Notes under the pieces: model-generated | The model's database searches: none | The model's input: only the letters and a program-made list of their open reading frames with translations | Told to the model about the DNA's origin: nothing | In this document: positions 42,542-51,856 of the stretch, piece after piece | Numbering within the stretch: position 1 is the first letter of the stretch | How the letters are laid out: each line of letters starts with the position of its first letter | Position numbers and translations under genes: made by a program | Assembly: GCA_014376765.1 (NCBI GenBank) | Contig: JACMQX010000201.1 | Coordinates: 1 to 53,124, forward strand | Reading direction: 5' to 3' | Source: Ramlibacter sp. | GTDB lineage: Bacteria > Pseudomonadota > Gammaproteobacteria > Burkholderiales > Burkholderiaceae_C | Length of the DNA stretch: 53,124 bases

Positions 42542-42572
42542 GCTGGACAGAACAAGCGGTGAAGGAGACAAC

Positions 42573-43328
42573 ATGACAGACAAGCCAGGACGGGTCGCGC
42601 TCGTCACCGGCGCGAGCCGCAACATCGGCCGCTCCATTTCCCAGGCACTTGCCGCTGCAGGCTGCGCGGTCGTCTGCCTGGGCCGCGACCGCGCGGCGCT
42701 CGACGAAACCGCTGCGCTCATCACGTCTGCGGGCGGCAAGGCCTCGGTCTTCGTCGTCGACGCTGCTTCCAACGCCGACCTCAAGGCGGCCGTGGCGCAT
42801 GCAGTCACCACCTTCGGCGGCCTCGATGTCGTCGTCAACAACGCCGGCATGCTGCGCAACGGCCGGGCCGAGAAGATCACGCCCGAAGAGTTCGCGGCCG
42901 ACCTGCAGGTCAACCTCGTTGCGCAGTACGCGCTCGCGCACTATGCACACCCCGAACTGAAAAAGCGCGGCGGCGGCGTGATCATCAACATCGGTTCCAT
43001 CGCGGGACAGATGGCCTTCCCGACCTGCCCTTCCTATGTGACGTCCAAGGCCGGCATCGAAGGGCTGACGCGCGCGCTGGGGCAGGACTGGGCGCGGGAC
43101 AACGTCCGCGTCGTCTGCGTGGCGCCGGGTTATGTCGAGTCCGAGATTTCGCGCGACGTCCTGGCCGACGCGGCAACCGCCGACATGATCAAAAAGCGCA
43201 TTCCCATGCGGCGGGTGGCAAAGCCCGACGAGATCGGCGCCTTCGTCGCCTTCTTCGCGTCGGACGCAGCAGCTTTTTGCACCGGCGAGGTCTATCACAT
43301 CGACGGCGGCCAGCGCATGGCTTACTGA
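42573..43328 (+). CDS. Short-chain dehydrogenase/reductase (SDR)
   Basis: A 251-residue classical SDR: TGASRNIGRS, NNAGM, the Ser of NIGSIAGQ, YVTSK and VAPGYVES. LGRDR at the end of beta-2 favours NADP(H), as in FabG-like enzymes. It could oxidise a terpenol or aldehyde, or a 3-hydroxyacyl-CoA. AAGGAGACAAC precedes the ATG at 42573; the longer frame upstream overlaps the previous gene without support. It lies 31 bases after the DECR gene. Confidence 0.9.
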   Translation: MTDKPGRVALVTGASRNIGRSISQALAAAGCAVVCLGRDRAALDETAALITSAGGKASVFVVDAASNADLKAAVAHAVTTFGGLDVVVNNAGMLRNGRAEKITPEEFAADLQVNLVAQYALAHYAHPELKKRGGGVIINIGSIAGQMAFPTCPSYVTSKAGIEGLTRALGQDWARDNVRVVCVAPGYVESEISRDVLADAATADMIKKRIPMRRVAKPDEIGAFVAFFASDAAAFCTGEVYHIDGGQRMAY

Positions 43329-43341
43329 AGGAGGCGCCCAC

Positions 43342-44907
43342 ATGACCGCACCCATCGACCGTATCGACAGGCTGTTCGCGCACAACGCGCGCACGCTGCC
43401 GGGCCAGACGCACCTGGTCCTGGCCGACTGCAGCACGCAGACCTGGCTGCAGACCTGGCAGCGTGCATCGGCCATTGCATCGGCACTGCTCGGCTCGGGC
43501 GTGAAGCCCGGCGACCGCGTGCTGGTTCTGTCGGGCAACTCGCGCGAACTGCAGGAACTGTATGTGGCCTGCGGCATTGCCAATGCCATCTGCGTGCCCG
43601 TGAACACGCTGACCACGGCGCGCGAGCTGGTCGCCACTGCACAGGACTGCTCGCCGGCGGCGGCATTTTTAGAGCACGCCTTGATCGACCGCATCTCGCC
43701 GGAGCTTTCCATCCCGGGCCTGAAAGTGGTCATGCGCGCCAGCCAGGCTGGCTGGCAAACGTATGAGGATGTCGTTGCAGCCGCGCCCGGCGAGCAAGCT
43801 GCGCGATGGCTGCTGCAACCACCGGTCGACAGCCGCGGCGACGACCCCGGCGTGATGATCTACAGCTCGGGCACGACAGGCAAACCCAAGGGCATTTTGC
43901 TGAGCCAGTACGGCGTGATCGAAAACGCGCGCATGACGCAGTCCGTCGCGCGCCTGCAGATGAGCGACATCAACCTGGCGATGCTGCCGCTCTTTTCTTC
44001 ATTCGGTTTCTGCTGGGATTTCTTGATGCCGGCCCTCGCGGGTGCGACGACGGTGATCCTCACGAAGTTCGATCCGCAGTCCGCGTTGAAGGCTGTGGAA
44101 AAGCACCGCGTGACCGTGCTTGTCGGCGTGCCCACGATGTTCGCGCGCATCTTTGACGCGCCTGAACTTTCAAAGACCGACATTTCCACGCTGCGCCTGA
44201 TGGACGTGGGCGGCGGGCCCGTGTCCGACAAGCTCAAGCACGACCTCAAGCATGTGCACGGCATCGAGATCATTGAAAGCTTTGGCCTGACCGAAATCTC
44301 ACCGGTGGCTGCCGCGCAGGTGCCGGGCGATGCGCACCGCGCAGGCTCGACCGGGCCGGCGCTGCCGGGCGTCCAGGTGAAGGTGATCGACTTCGACGGC
44401 AAGGTCCTGCCGCCCAACGAACCCGGTGAACTGTGCTTCAGCGCGCCGACGCTGATGCTGGGCTACTGGAACCGCCCCGAGCAGACTGCCGAGTCGCTGC
44501 GCAACGGCTGGCTGCATTCGGGCGACATCGGCATCGTCGATGAGGACGGCCACATCTATATCCGAGACCGGCTGAAAGACATGATCGTCGCCAACGGCTA
44601 CAACGTCTATCCGAAAGAAGTCGAGAACGCGTTGGCCGAGCACCCCGTGGTTCAGAACGTCGCCGTGGTCGGCGTGCCTGATGAAATTCGCGGTGAGGTG
44701 ATCCATGCATTCGTGGTGCTGCGCGAAGGCGCGTCGGCGACCGGCGAAGCGCTGATCGCGCACTGCGCCACGCTGATCGGCAAGCACAAGCTGCCCCGGC
44801 AGATCCACTTTACCGACAACCTGCCGCTGACGGCTTCAGGAAAGATCCAGCGCTTTGCCCTGCGTGACCAGGCGCGCGCCAACATCGCCGCAAAGGCACC
44901 CGCATGA
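43342..44907 (+). CDS. Acyl-CoA synthetase (AMP-binding, AtuH-like position)
   Basis: A 521-residue ANL-superfamily ligase. The P-loop is YSSGTTGKPKG (about 174-184), then ESFGLTEISPV, the hinge-proximal WLHSGDIGIVDEDGHIYIRD and the C-terminal lid with PLTASGKIQR carrying the catalytic Lys. It activates a carboxylic acid to its CoA ester with ATP. A very good AAGGAGG (43328-43334) overlaps the SDR stop. In the context it would make the acyl-CoA that is later carboxylated. Confidence 0.93.
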   Translation: MTAPIDRIDRLFAHNARTLPGQTHLVLADCSTQTWLQTWQRASAIASALLGSGVKPGDRVLVLSGNSRELQELYVACGIANAICVPVNTLTTARELVATAQDCSPAAAFLEHALIDRISPELSIPGLKVVMRASQAGWQTYEDVVAAAPGEQAARWLLQPPVDSRGDDPGVMIYSSGTTGKPKGILLSQYGVIENARMTQSVARLQMSDINLAMLPLFSSFGFCWDFLMPALAGATTVILTKFDPQSALKAVEKHRVTVLVGVPTMFARIFDAPELSKTDISTLRLMDVGGGPVSDKLKHDLKHVHGIEIIESFGLTEISPVAAAQVPGDAHRAGSTGPALPGVQVKVIDFDGKVLPPNEPGELCFSAPTLMLGYWNRPEQTAESLRNGWLHSGDIGIVDEDGHIYIRDRLKDMIVANGYNVYPKEVENALAEHPVVQNVAVVGVPDEIRGEVIHAFVVLREGASATGEALIAHCATLIGKHKLPRQIHFTDNLPLTASGKIQRFALRDQARANIAAKAPA

Positions 44908-45695
44908 GCAAAAGGAAATTCCACATCGACAGACAGGGAGCGGTCGCAAGCATCGCGTTGGACTGGCCCGACAAGGTCAACGCCATGGGGCTGGACTTCT
45001 CGCGCGACTTTCTTGCCGTGCTGGACGACCTTGAAGCAGATGACGACCTGCGAGCGCTGATCGTGACAGGCACAGGCAAGGTGTTCTGCGGCGGCGGTGA
45101 CCTGCACGAGATCATGAGCCCCGACGCCACCGAGGTCCGGCGTGACTATGAGCTCGTGCGCGGCTATAACCGCGTGGCCGAGCGGTTGCATTACTTTGAC
45201 GTGCCGGTGATCGCGGCAGTGAACGGTCCGGCGGTCGGCGGCGGCGCGGGCATCGCGCTGGCATGCGACATTGCCATTGCATCGGACACCGCGCGCTACG
45301 ACATCTTCTTCGGCCGGCTCGGCCTGTCGGCGGCCGATGTCGGTGTGCCCTGGCTGCTGAGCCGGTTGATCGGCAGCATGCGCGCGAGCTACTACCTGCA
45401 CACCGGAAGCACCATCGACGCGCAGAAGGGTCTCGCCATGGGCGTGTTCGCCGAGGTTCTGCCCGCCGACGCACTGATGCCGCGCGCAGCAGAACTGGCG
45501 CAGCAGATCGCCGGCAACTCGACCAAGGACGTGGCGCGCATGACCAAGCTGTCGCTGCGCCACGGCGCGCAGATGGACTTCCGCGCCAACCTCGAATATG
45601 AGGCCTATGTACAGACGGTGGCGTTCCAGTCACCTTCACACAAGCAACGCATCGGCGAATACCGCCAGAAGCTTTCGACCAAGGGAAAGAAATAA
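44904..45695 (+). CDS. Enoyl-CoA hydratase family protein (AtuE-like position)
   Basis: A 263-residue crotonase. KVFCGGGDLHEIM and GPAVGGGAGIALACDIAIA are the oxyanion-hole segments. The region that normally carries the catalytic Glu (FGxPEL) reads FFGRLGLSAADVGVPW, without an acidic residue at the usual place, so mechanism or substrate is atypical. In the atu pathway the equivalent enzyme hydrates isohexenylglutaconyl-CoA. The ATG overlaps the ligase stop by four bases. Confidence 0.9.
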   Translation: MSKRKFHIDRQGAVASIALDWPDKVNAMGLDFSRDFLAVLDDLEADDDLRALIVTGTGKVFCGGGDLHEIMSPDATEVRRDYELVRGYNRVAERLHYFDVPVIAAVNGPAVGGGAGIALACDIAIASDTARYDIFFGRLGLSAADVGVPWLLSRLIGSMRASYYLHTGSTIDAQKGLAMGVFAEVLPADALMPRAAELAQQIAGNSTKDVARMTKLSLRHGAQMDFRANLEYEAYVQTVAFQSPSHKQRIGEYRQKLSTKGKK

Positions 45696-47084
45696 ATGAC
45701 AACGAATGACAAGGCCGCCGTTCGCATCGGCTCGGGCTCCGGCTTCTGGGGCGACGGGATGGACCCGGCCGTGGAGTTGCTGGAAGGCGGCAAGCTCGAC
45801 TACCTGTGCTTCGACTTTCTGGCCGAATTGACGATGGCCCTGTTGCAGCGCCAGGTACAGAGAAAGCCCGACCTCGGCTACGTGCCCGACGCCGTGCAGT
45901 TTATGAAGGCCATGATGCCGATTGCCCGCGAGACCGGCACCAAGCTCATCTCGAACGGCGGTGGCGTGAACGTCCGCGCAGCCGCCGAACGCATGCGCGC
46001 CGACGCAAGGGCGCAGGGCCTCACGGGCTTGCGCGTCGGCATGGTCGAAGGCGACCACCTGCTCGCGCAGCTCGACGAAATTCTGGCCGCCGGTGAAAAA
46101 CTGCTCAACATGGAAACCGGTGAAGACGGCTTTGCCGCACTGCGCGACCGGGTCGTATGCGCCAATGTCTACACCGACGGCAGCGGCATTGCCCAGGCAC
46201 TGGGCATGGGCGCCGACGTGGTCGTTGCCGGGCGCGTATCCGACAACGCGCTCTACGTCGGCCCCGCCATGCACCACTTCGACTGGCAATACGACGCAGC
46301 GCACGTGGACCGCATCGCCTCGGCAATTGCGCTCGGGCACATCGTCGAGTGCGCTTCGGCCTGCTCGGGCGGCATGTCGTCGCGCTTTGCTGAAATGCCG
46401 AACATGGGGCGCGTGGGCTTTCCGTACTTCAGCATGCAGGCCGACGGAACCGCAGAGATTTCAAAGCTGCCGGGCACGGGCGGCAAGGTCGACCAGTTCA
46501 CCGTCAAGGAACACATCGTCTACGAGATCGCCGACCCGCGCCGCTATCTCATGCCCGACGGCGTGGCCGATTTCACGTCGCTCACGCTCAAGGAAACCGG
46601 GCCCGACAAGGTCACCATTTCGGGCGTCCGCGGCCTGCCGCCGCCGGACACGCTCAAGCTCGTGATCGGCTATGAAGACGGCTGGATCGGCGAGACCATG
46701 GCTTTCTTTCCCTGGCCGGGCGCCTTCGACCGCGCCGAGAAGGCGAAGCAGACCATGCTCGAGCGCTTCGGGCGGATGAACCTCAAGGCCGACAGCATCC
46801 ACTTTGACTACGTCGGCCTCAACATGCTGCATGGCCCGGGCGCGCCGGCCATAGACCGCGACAAGGCGAACCAGATGGCCGAGGTCGGACTGCGCTGCGC
46901 GGTGCGCACGCGCACGGCCGACGAAGCCGACAAGGTTCGCCGCGCCGGCAGCAACCTGTGGATCATGGGACCGGGCGGCACCTCGTTCGGCACGCCGATG
47001 AAGCCGCGGCCCGTCGTGTCGCTCTGGCCGACGCTGATCCCGCGCAAATTCGTGAAGCAGACCGTTGAAGTGCTGGAGGCCTAA
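45696..47084 (+). CDS. AtuA-family protein, N-terminal (DUF1446) part
   Basis: A 462-residue protein of the acyclic terpene utilisation AtuA family: RIGSGSGFWGDGMDPAVELL at the start, YLCFDFLAELTMALLQRQ, KLISNGGGVNVRAAAERM, GADVVVAGRVSDNALYVGPA, and a C-terminal NLWIMGPGGTSFGTP. The biochemical role of AtuA is not settled; it always goes with the carboxylase genes. In Pseudomonas the protein carries an extra C-terminal domain, which here is a separate ORF five bases later. The ATG directly follows the hydratase stop. Confidence 0.88.
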   Translation: MTTNDKAAVRIGSGSGFWGDGMDPAVELLEGGKLDYLCFDFLAELTMALLQRQVQRKPDLGYVPDAVQFMKAMMPIARETGTKLISNGGGVNVRAAAERMRADARAQGLTGLRVGMVEGDHLLAQLDEILAAGEKLLNMETGEDGFAALRDRVVCANVYTDGSGIAQALGMGADVVVAGRVSDNALYVGPAMHHFDWQYDAAHVDRIASAIALGHIVECASACSGGMSSRFAEMPNMGRVGFPYFSMQADGTAEISKLPGTGGKVDQFTVKEHIVYEIADPRRYLMPDGVADFTSLTLKETGPDKVTISGVRGLPPPDTLKLVIGYEDGWIGETMAFFPWPGAFDRAEKAKQTMLERFGRMNLKADSIHFDYVGLNMLHGPGAPAIDRDKANQMAEVGLRCAVRTRTADEADKVRRAGSNLWIMGPGGTSFGTPMKPRPVVSLWPTLIPRKFVKQTVEVLEA

Positions 47085-47089
47085 ACACC

Positions 47090-47431
47090 ATGACGACAAC
47101 AACCAATACGACAAGACAGCTCGCCGACATTGCGTACATCCGTTCCGGCGACAAGGGCGACATCTGCACTGCCGGGCTGATCGCGAAGAAGCCCGAGTTC
47201 TACGACCTGCTCAAGGCCAGCCTGTCGCCCGAGATCGTGCGCAAGCACTACGGCGAATGGATCACGCGCGGCGTCAACTGCTACCCCATGGACAACATCG
47301 AGGCGGTCGTGGTGGTGATGGAAGGCGCGCTCGGCGGCGGCGCCACGCGCACGCTGCGGCTCGACCAGACGGGCAAGTCGCTCGGCCACGCGTTGCTGCG
47401 CCTGCCGGTGGTCGAAAGCGCGGCCAAGTGA
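47090..47431 (+). CDS. AtuA C-terminal-domain protein (stand-alone)
   Basis: A 113-residue protein: LADIAYIRSGDKGDICTAGL, then VRKHYGEWITRGVNCYPMDN and GGGATRTLRLDQTGKSLG. This is the ferredoxin-fold domain found fused behind DUF1446 in longer AtuA proteins. Here the fusion is split into two genes with a five-base gap, so the two products probably form a complex. Its stop overlaps the GTG start of the carboxylase beta gene (GTGA). Confidence 0.85.
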   Translation: MTTTTNTTRQLADIAYIRSGDKGDICTAGLIAKKPEFYDLLKASLSPEIVRKHYGEWITRGVNCYPMDNIEAVVVVMEGALGGGATRTLRLDQTGKSLGHALLRLPVVESAAK

Positions 47432-49041
47432 CGACGTTGGTCTCGCAGCTGCGCACCGGCAGCCCCGCGTTCGCACGCAATCTTGCCGCCTACGCCGAAC
47501 TGCGCCGGGACGTGAACGACGTGCGCGGCCTGGCGATTGCAGGGGGTGGCGCGAAATCTCTGGCAACGCATGCATCACGTGGCAAACTCACGGCACGTGA
47601 ACGTATCCACCGCCTGCTCGACCCGGGCACGCCTTTCATGGAAATCGGCCAGCTCGCAGGCCACGCACTCTACGCCGATGCCGTGCCATCGGGCGCCATC
47701 GTCACCGGCATCGGCCGGGTGCGCGGGCGGCTGTGCATGGTCATGGCCAACGACGCAACGGTCAAGGGCGGCACCTACTTCCCGATCACCATCAAGAAGC
47801 AGGTGCGCGCGCAGGCGATCGCGCGCGAGAACGCCCTGCCCTGCATCTACCTGGTGGACTCCGGCGGCGCCTTTCTGCCGATGCAGGAAGACATCTTTCC
47901 GGACGAGCACCACTTCGGCCGCATATTCCGCAACATCGCCGAAATGTCCTCCATGAAGCTGCCGCAAATTGCAGCCGTCATGGGCTCATGCACGGCCGGT
48001 GGCGCGTACATACCGGCCATGTGCGACGAGACCGTGATCGTCAAGGGAACTGGCACCATCTTTCTCGGTGGCCCGCAACTGGTGCAGGCCGCCACGGGCG
48101 AGCAGATCGACGCCGAGTCGCTCGGCGGGGCCGACCTTCATACGCGGCTGTCAGGCGTGGCCGACCACTTTGCCAATGACGATCTGCAGGCCCTGGCAAT
48201 GGTGCGCAACATCATTGCCCGCTCGCGTGTGACGTCACCGCTTGCACCACCTTCGGCGCCGCGCGACCCGCACTACGACCCGTCCGAGCTGGCCGGCGTG
48301 GTCAACGCCAATCCGAAGGAGCCGATCGTGGCGGCCGAGATCCTCGCGCGGCTGCTGGACGCGAGCTACTTCGTGCCCTATCGCGAGCGCTTCGGCCCGA
48401 CGCTGCTTTGCGGCACGGGCGAAATCGGCGGCTTTCCGGTCGGCGTGCTGATCAACGACGGCGTGTTGTATTCGGAGTCGGCGCAGAAGGCGGCCAACTT
48501 CATCGAGCTGTGCAGCCAGACCGGCGTGCCGCTCGTGTTCCTGCACAACATCGCCGGCTTCATGGTGGGCCGCGAGTACGAGGCCGGCGGTATTGCCAAG
48601 AACGGCGCGAAGATGGTGAACGCGGTGTCGAACGCGCGCGTGCCCAAGTTCAGCCTGATGATCGGCGGCAGCTACGGCGCCGGCAACTTTGCCATGTGTG
48701 GCCGTGCCTTCGGCCCGAGGCTGATGGGCATGTGGCCCAACGCGCGGACGTCCGTCATGGGCGGCGAGCAGGCCGCCACGGTGCTGGCCACCGTTCGGCA
48801 GGACCAGCTGCGCAAGGCGGGCGGCGCCACAGCCGGCATGTCCGCCGAAGAAGTCGAAACCTTCAAGGACCCGATTCGCAAGCACTACGCCGACCACAGC
48901 GGTGCCGTCTACATCGCTTCACGCCTGTGGGTCGACAGCGTGGTCGACCCGTCGGACACGCGCGGCTGGCTGTCGCTGGGTCTTGCAATGTCGGCGGCGT
49001 CACCGAAAGAAGAAACGCGTTTCGGCGTGTTCCGCATGTGA
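47428..49041 (+). CDS. Acyl-CoA carboxylase, carboxyltransferase (beta) subunit (AtuC/MccB-like)
   Basis: A 537-residue protein of the methylcrotonyl-/geranyl-CoA carboxylase beta type. MANDATVKGGTYFPITIKKQ, CIYLVDSGGAFLPMQEDIFP, MGSCTAGGAYIPAM and LFL-type oxyanion loops are present, with VGREYEAGGIAKNGAKMVNA and GGSYGAGNFAMCGRAF in the C-terminal half. In IFRNIAEMSS the family-typical NQA is changed to NIA, near the acyl pocket, so the substrate may differ from 3-methylcrotonyl-CoA. The GTG at 47428 overlaps the upstream stop and gives the normal family length. Confidence 0.93.
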   Translation: MTTLVSQLRTGSPAFARNLAAYAELRRDVNDVRGLAIAGGGAKSLATHASRGKLTARERIHRLLDPGTPFMEIGQLAGHALYADAVPSGAIVTGIGRVRGRLCMVMANDATVKGGTYFPITIKKQVRAQAIARENALPCIYLVDSGGAFLPMQEDIFPDEHHFGRIFRNIAEMSSMKLPQIAAVMGSCTAGGAYIPAMCDETVIVKGTGTIFLGGPQLVQAATGEQIDAESLGGADLHTRLSGVADHFANDDLQALAMVRNIIARSRVTSPLAPPSAPRDPHYDPSELAGVVNANPKEPIVAAEILARLLDASYFVPYRERFGPTLLCGTGEIGGFPVGVLINDGVLYSESAQKAANFIELCSQTGVPLVFLHNIAGFMVGREYEAGGIAKNGAKMVNAVSNARVPKFSLMIGGSYGAGNFAMCGRAFGPRLMGMWPNARTSVMGGEQAATVLATVRQDQLRKAGGATAGMSAEEVETFKDPIRKHYADHSGAVYIASRLWVDSVVDPSDTRGWLSLGLAMSAASPKEETRFGVFRM

Positions 49042-49057
49042 ACGGGCGGGCAAGAAC

Positions 49058-51031
49058 ATGTTCAAGAGAATCCTGATCGCCAACCGGGGCGAGATCGCCT
49101 GCCGCATCGCACGCAGCTGCACACGGCTCGGCGTCGAGTTCGTCGCCGTGTATTCAGACGCAGACGCGGGGGCGGCCCACCTGAACGGTGCGGCCGCAAC
49201 CGTGCACATCGGTGAATCTGCGGCCGCGTCGAGCTACCTCGACGGCAGGCGCATCGTCCAGGCAGCGCTGGACACAGGCTGCGAGGCCGTGCACCCCGGC
49301 TACGGCTTTCTTTCGGAGAACGCAGGTTTTGCGCGCGCCGTCACTGAAGCCGGCCTCGTGTTCATCGGGCCGCGCGCAGACACCATCGACGCGCTCGGCG
49401 ACAAGGGCCGCGCCAAGCAGCTGATGCGTGACGCAGGCGTGCCGGTCGTGCCCGGTTCGGCGGAAGCCACGGAAGACGCGGCACGGCTAAATGTCCTGTC
49501 TGACGAGGTCGGCTACCCGCTGCTGCTCAAGCCCAGCGCGGGGGGTGGCGGCAAGGGCATGCAGATCGTGCGTTCGCCGGCTGAATTGCCGGCAGCCATC
49601 GAAGCCGGCGTGCGGCTGGCCCGCTCCAGTTTCGGCGACGGGCGCCTGCTTGCCGAGCGCTACGTCGAACGGCCGAGGCACATCGAGGTACAGGTGTTCG
49701 GCGACAGCTTCGGCAACGTCGTGCACGCGCACGAGCGCGAATGTTCGCTCCAGCGGCGCCACCAGAAAGTGGTCGAGGAAGCCCCGGCCACCACGATCGG
49801 TGACGCAACGCGCTCGGCCCTCGTGGCGTCGGCCGTCGAAGGCGCGCGGGCCGTGCGCTATGTGAACGCGGGCACGTTTGAATTCATCGTCGGTGAAAAC
49901 GGCGAGTACTTCTTTCTTGAAGTGAACACGCGGCTCCAGGTGGAGCACCCGGTGTCTGAAGAACTAACCGGACTGGACTTCGTGGAGTGGCAGCTGCGCA
50001 TTGCGTCGGGCGAAAAGCTGCCGCGCGCGCAGGCGGACATTCCGCGCATCGGCCACGCCATCGAGGCGCGCGTCTATGCCGAGGACCCGGCGCAGAACTT
50101 CCGGCCCGCGCCGGGGCAGGCCCTGCGCATCGTCTGGCCCGAAGGCGTGCGCGTGGAAACTTCGCTTGCCGACGGTGGCGAGATCACTCCGTATTACGAC
50201 CCGATGGTGGCAAAGGTGATCGTGCATGCGGCAAACCGCGCCGATGCACTGGCCGCGATGTCACGGGCACTCGCGGGTTGCGCGGCGATGGGGCTGACCA
50301 CCAATCTCGGGCTGCTCGAAGCCATCGCCAGTGATGAAGACGTGAAGGCCGGGCGCTTTCACACACGCTTTCTCGACGGGCAGCTTGAAGCGCTAACAAC
50401 TGGCGCCGCCGCGAGCGCCGCTGCCGCATGCGCGCTGGCCGTGGATACCTGGCATTCGCAGGCCGGCGCCGCCGCATCGGGGCCGTGGGGATCGGCGTCT
50501 GCGCTGCTCGACCGCCCTTCCCTGTCGCCCGGCGCGCCGCTGGGCGTGGCCGCCTTTTGGGAAGACGCGAAGCCGGTGGCCTGCGAACTGCTCAGCCTGG
50601 AGCCCGGCCGCCTTTCGGCGCGGGCCGGCGGCCAGCACTGGGACGTCACTTTCAGCCACGCCAACGGCCTGTTCAGCGGCACCGCCGCCGGCCTGGCCTG
50701 GTGGGCGCTGGACCGGGGCGACACGCTGGAACTGCAGGTGGCAGGCTGGCGCCGGGTGTTGCATCGCGCAGCGCCGGCCGCGCGCGCAGCCGGCACCGGA
50801 AACCAGGCCTTGGCCCCCATGCACGGCGTGGTTGTGGCACTGAACGTGAAAGTGGGCGACCAGGTTGCCGAGGGCGACACCCTTGTGGTGCTGGAAGCCA
50901 TGAAAATGGAAAATCAGGTTCGCGCTCCACGGGCGGGCAAAGTGGCGCAGGTAAGATGCGAAGCAGGGGCGTCCGTGGCCGTCGGGCAGGTTCTTGTCGA
51001 GCTTGCGCCTGCCGGGGGCCAGAACCAGTAA
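49058..51031 (+). CDS. Acyl-CoA carboxylase, biotin carboxylase/BCCP (alpha) subunit (AtuF/MccA-like)
   Basis: A 657-residue subunit. Biotin carboxylase covers 1-450: ILIANRGEIACRIARSC, HPGYGFLSEN, the ATP-grasp LKPSAGGGGKGM, and FLEVNTRLQVEHPVSE. A linker domain follows, and the C-terminal biotinyl domain has LEAMKMENQV with the biotin Lys. It carboxylates biotin with ATP and bicarbonate; the beta subunit then transfers CO2 to the gamma carbon of a 3-methyl-2-enoyl-CoA. The middle (about 455-520) is Ala-rich and less conserved. ATG 49058 lies 16 bases after the beta stop. Confidence 0.94.
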   Translation: MFKRILIANRGEIACRIARSCTRLGVEFVAVYSDADAGAAHLNGAAATVHIGESAAASSYLDGRRIVQAALDTGCEAVHPGYGFLSENAGFARAVTEAGLVFIGPRADTIDALGDKGRAKQLMRDAGVPVVPGSAEATEDAARLNVLSDEVGYPLLLKPSAGGGGKGMQIVRSPAELPAAIEAGVRLARSSFGDGRLLAERYVERPRHIEVQVFGDSFGNVVHAHERECSLQRRHQKVVEEAPATTIGDATRSALVASAVEGARAVRYVNAGTFEFIVGENGEYFFLEVNTRLQVEHPVSEELTGLDFVEWQLRIASGEKLPRAQADIPRIGHAIEARVYAEDPAQNFRPAPGQALRIVWPEGVRVETSLADGGEITPYYDPMVAKVIVHAANRADALAAMSRALAGCAAMGLTTNLGLLEAIASDEDVKAGRFHTRFLDGQLEALTTGAAASAAAACALAVDTWHSQAGAAASGPWGSASALLDRPSLSPGAPLGVAAFWEDAKPVACELLSLEPGRLSARAGGQHWDVTFSHANGLFSGTAAGLAWWALDRGDTLELQVAGWRRVLHRAAPAARAAGTGNQALAPMHGVVVALNVKVGDQVAEGDTLVVLEAMKMENQVRAPRAGKVAQVRCEAGASVAVGQVLVELAPAGGQNQ

Positions 51032-51049
51032 AAAAGCACATCAATTTCA

Positions 51050-51856
51050 ATGGACAGCACGCAGGAACCAGGCTCACCCGACGGCACCGTGCGCGTCCTC
51101 GCCCGGGGACTGCGCATCCTAAAGTCGCTCGCGCCGCGCAACGACTGGCTGTCCAACAGCGAAATCGCCGAGATCGTCGGCCTGCCGAAACCCACCGTGT
51201 CGCGCATTACTGCCGCGCTGACGTCCATGGGCTACCTCACCTACGCGTACGCAACCGGCCGCTATCGCCTGGCGCCGCCGGTGCTGGCGCTAGGCTATAT
51301 GGCGCGGGTCAACCTGGGGGTTCCAGCCATTGCGCGGCCCTTGATGCAGGCGCTGGCCAACGAGCACAACGCGCTCGTGGTGCTGGCCGAACATGACGAT
51401 ATGGCCATGGTGTGCGACGAGGTCTGCCACGCCGAAGACAGCATCGTCTCACTGCGCGTGCATCGCGGTTCACGCCTGACATTGCCGTTTTCTGCGGCGG
51501 GCCGGGCTTATCTCGGCTCACTTCCGCCGGCAGAGCGCGAGAAGCTCTGCGAAGAGATCGCACGCCGTTTTCCCCAGCACTGGGACGAGGTGCGTGAGGG
51601 CATCAGGCAGGCTGCGATAGAAGTCGCCGAACGCGGCTTCTGCGTGACGATGGAGTCGCTCGAGCGCGGCGTCAACGGCGTGGGCGTGTCGATCGACCTG
51701 CCCAACGCCAGTGGCCGCTACGTGCTGGGCTGCGCCGCGCCGGCGTTCCATTTCCCGCGTGAGCATCTTGAAAAGGTCATCGGCCCCGCCATGCTCGTCA
51801 TCAAGCGGCGCATTGAATCCAGCTTCAACCCGGCCCGCCAGCCGGTAGCCGCCTGA
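51050..51856 (+). CDS. IclR-family transcriptional regulator
   Basis: A 268-residue regulator. The N-terminal winged helix-turn-helix (about 15-75) has NSEIAEIVGLPKPTVSRITA; the C-terminal ligand domain shows DSIVSLRVHRGSRLTLPFSA and AIEVAERGFCVTMESLERGV, a usual IclR pattern. It lies 18 bases after the carboxylase and thus at the end of the operon it may control. It is a candidate to bind the palindromes at 12871 and 29939; this is a guess. Confidence 0.92.
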   Translation: MDSTQEPGSPDGTVRVLARGLRILKSLAPRNDWLSNSEIAEIVGLPKPTVSRITAALTSMGYLTYAYATGRYRLAPPVLALGYMARVNLGVPAIARPLMQALANEHNALVVLAEHDDMAMVCDEVCHAEDSIVSLRVHRGSRLTLPFSAAGRAYLGSLPPAEREKLCEEIARRFPQHWDEVREGIRQAAIEVAERGFCVTMESLERGVNGVGVSIDLPNASGRYVLGCAAPAFHFPREHLEKVIGPAMLVIKRRIESSFNPARQPVAA

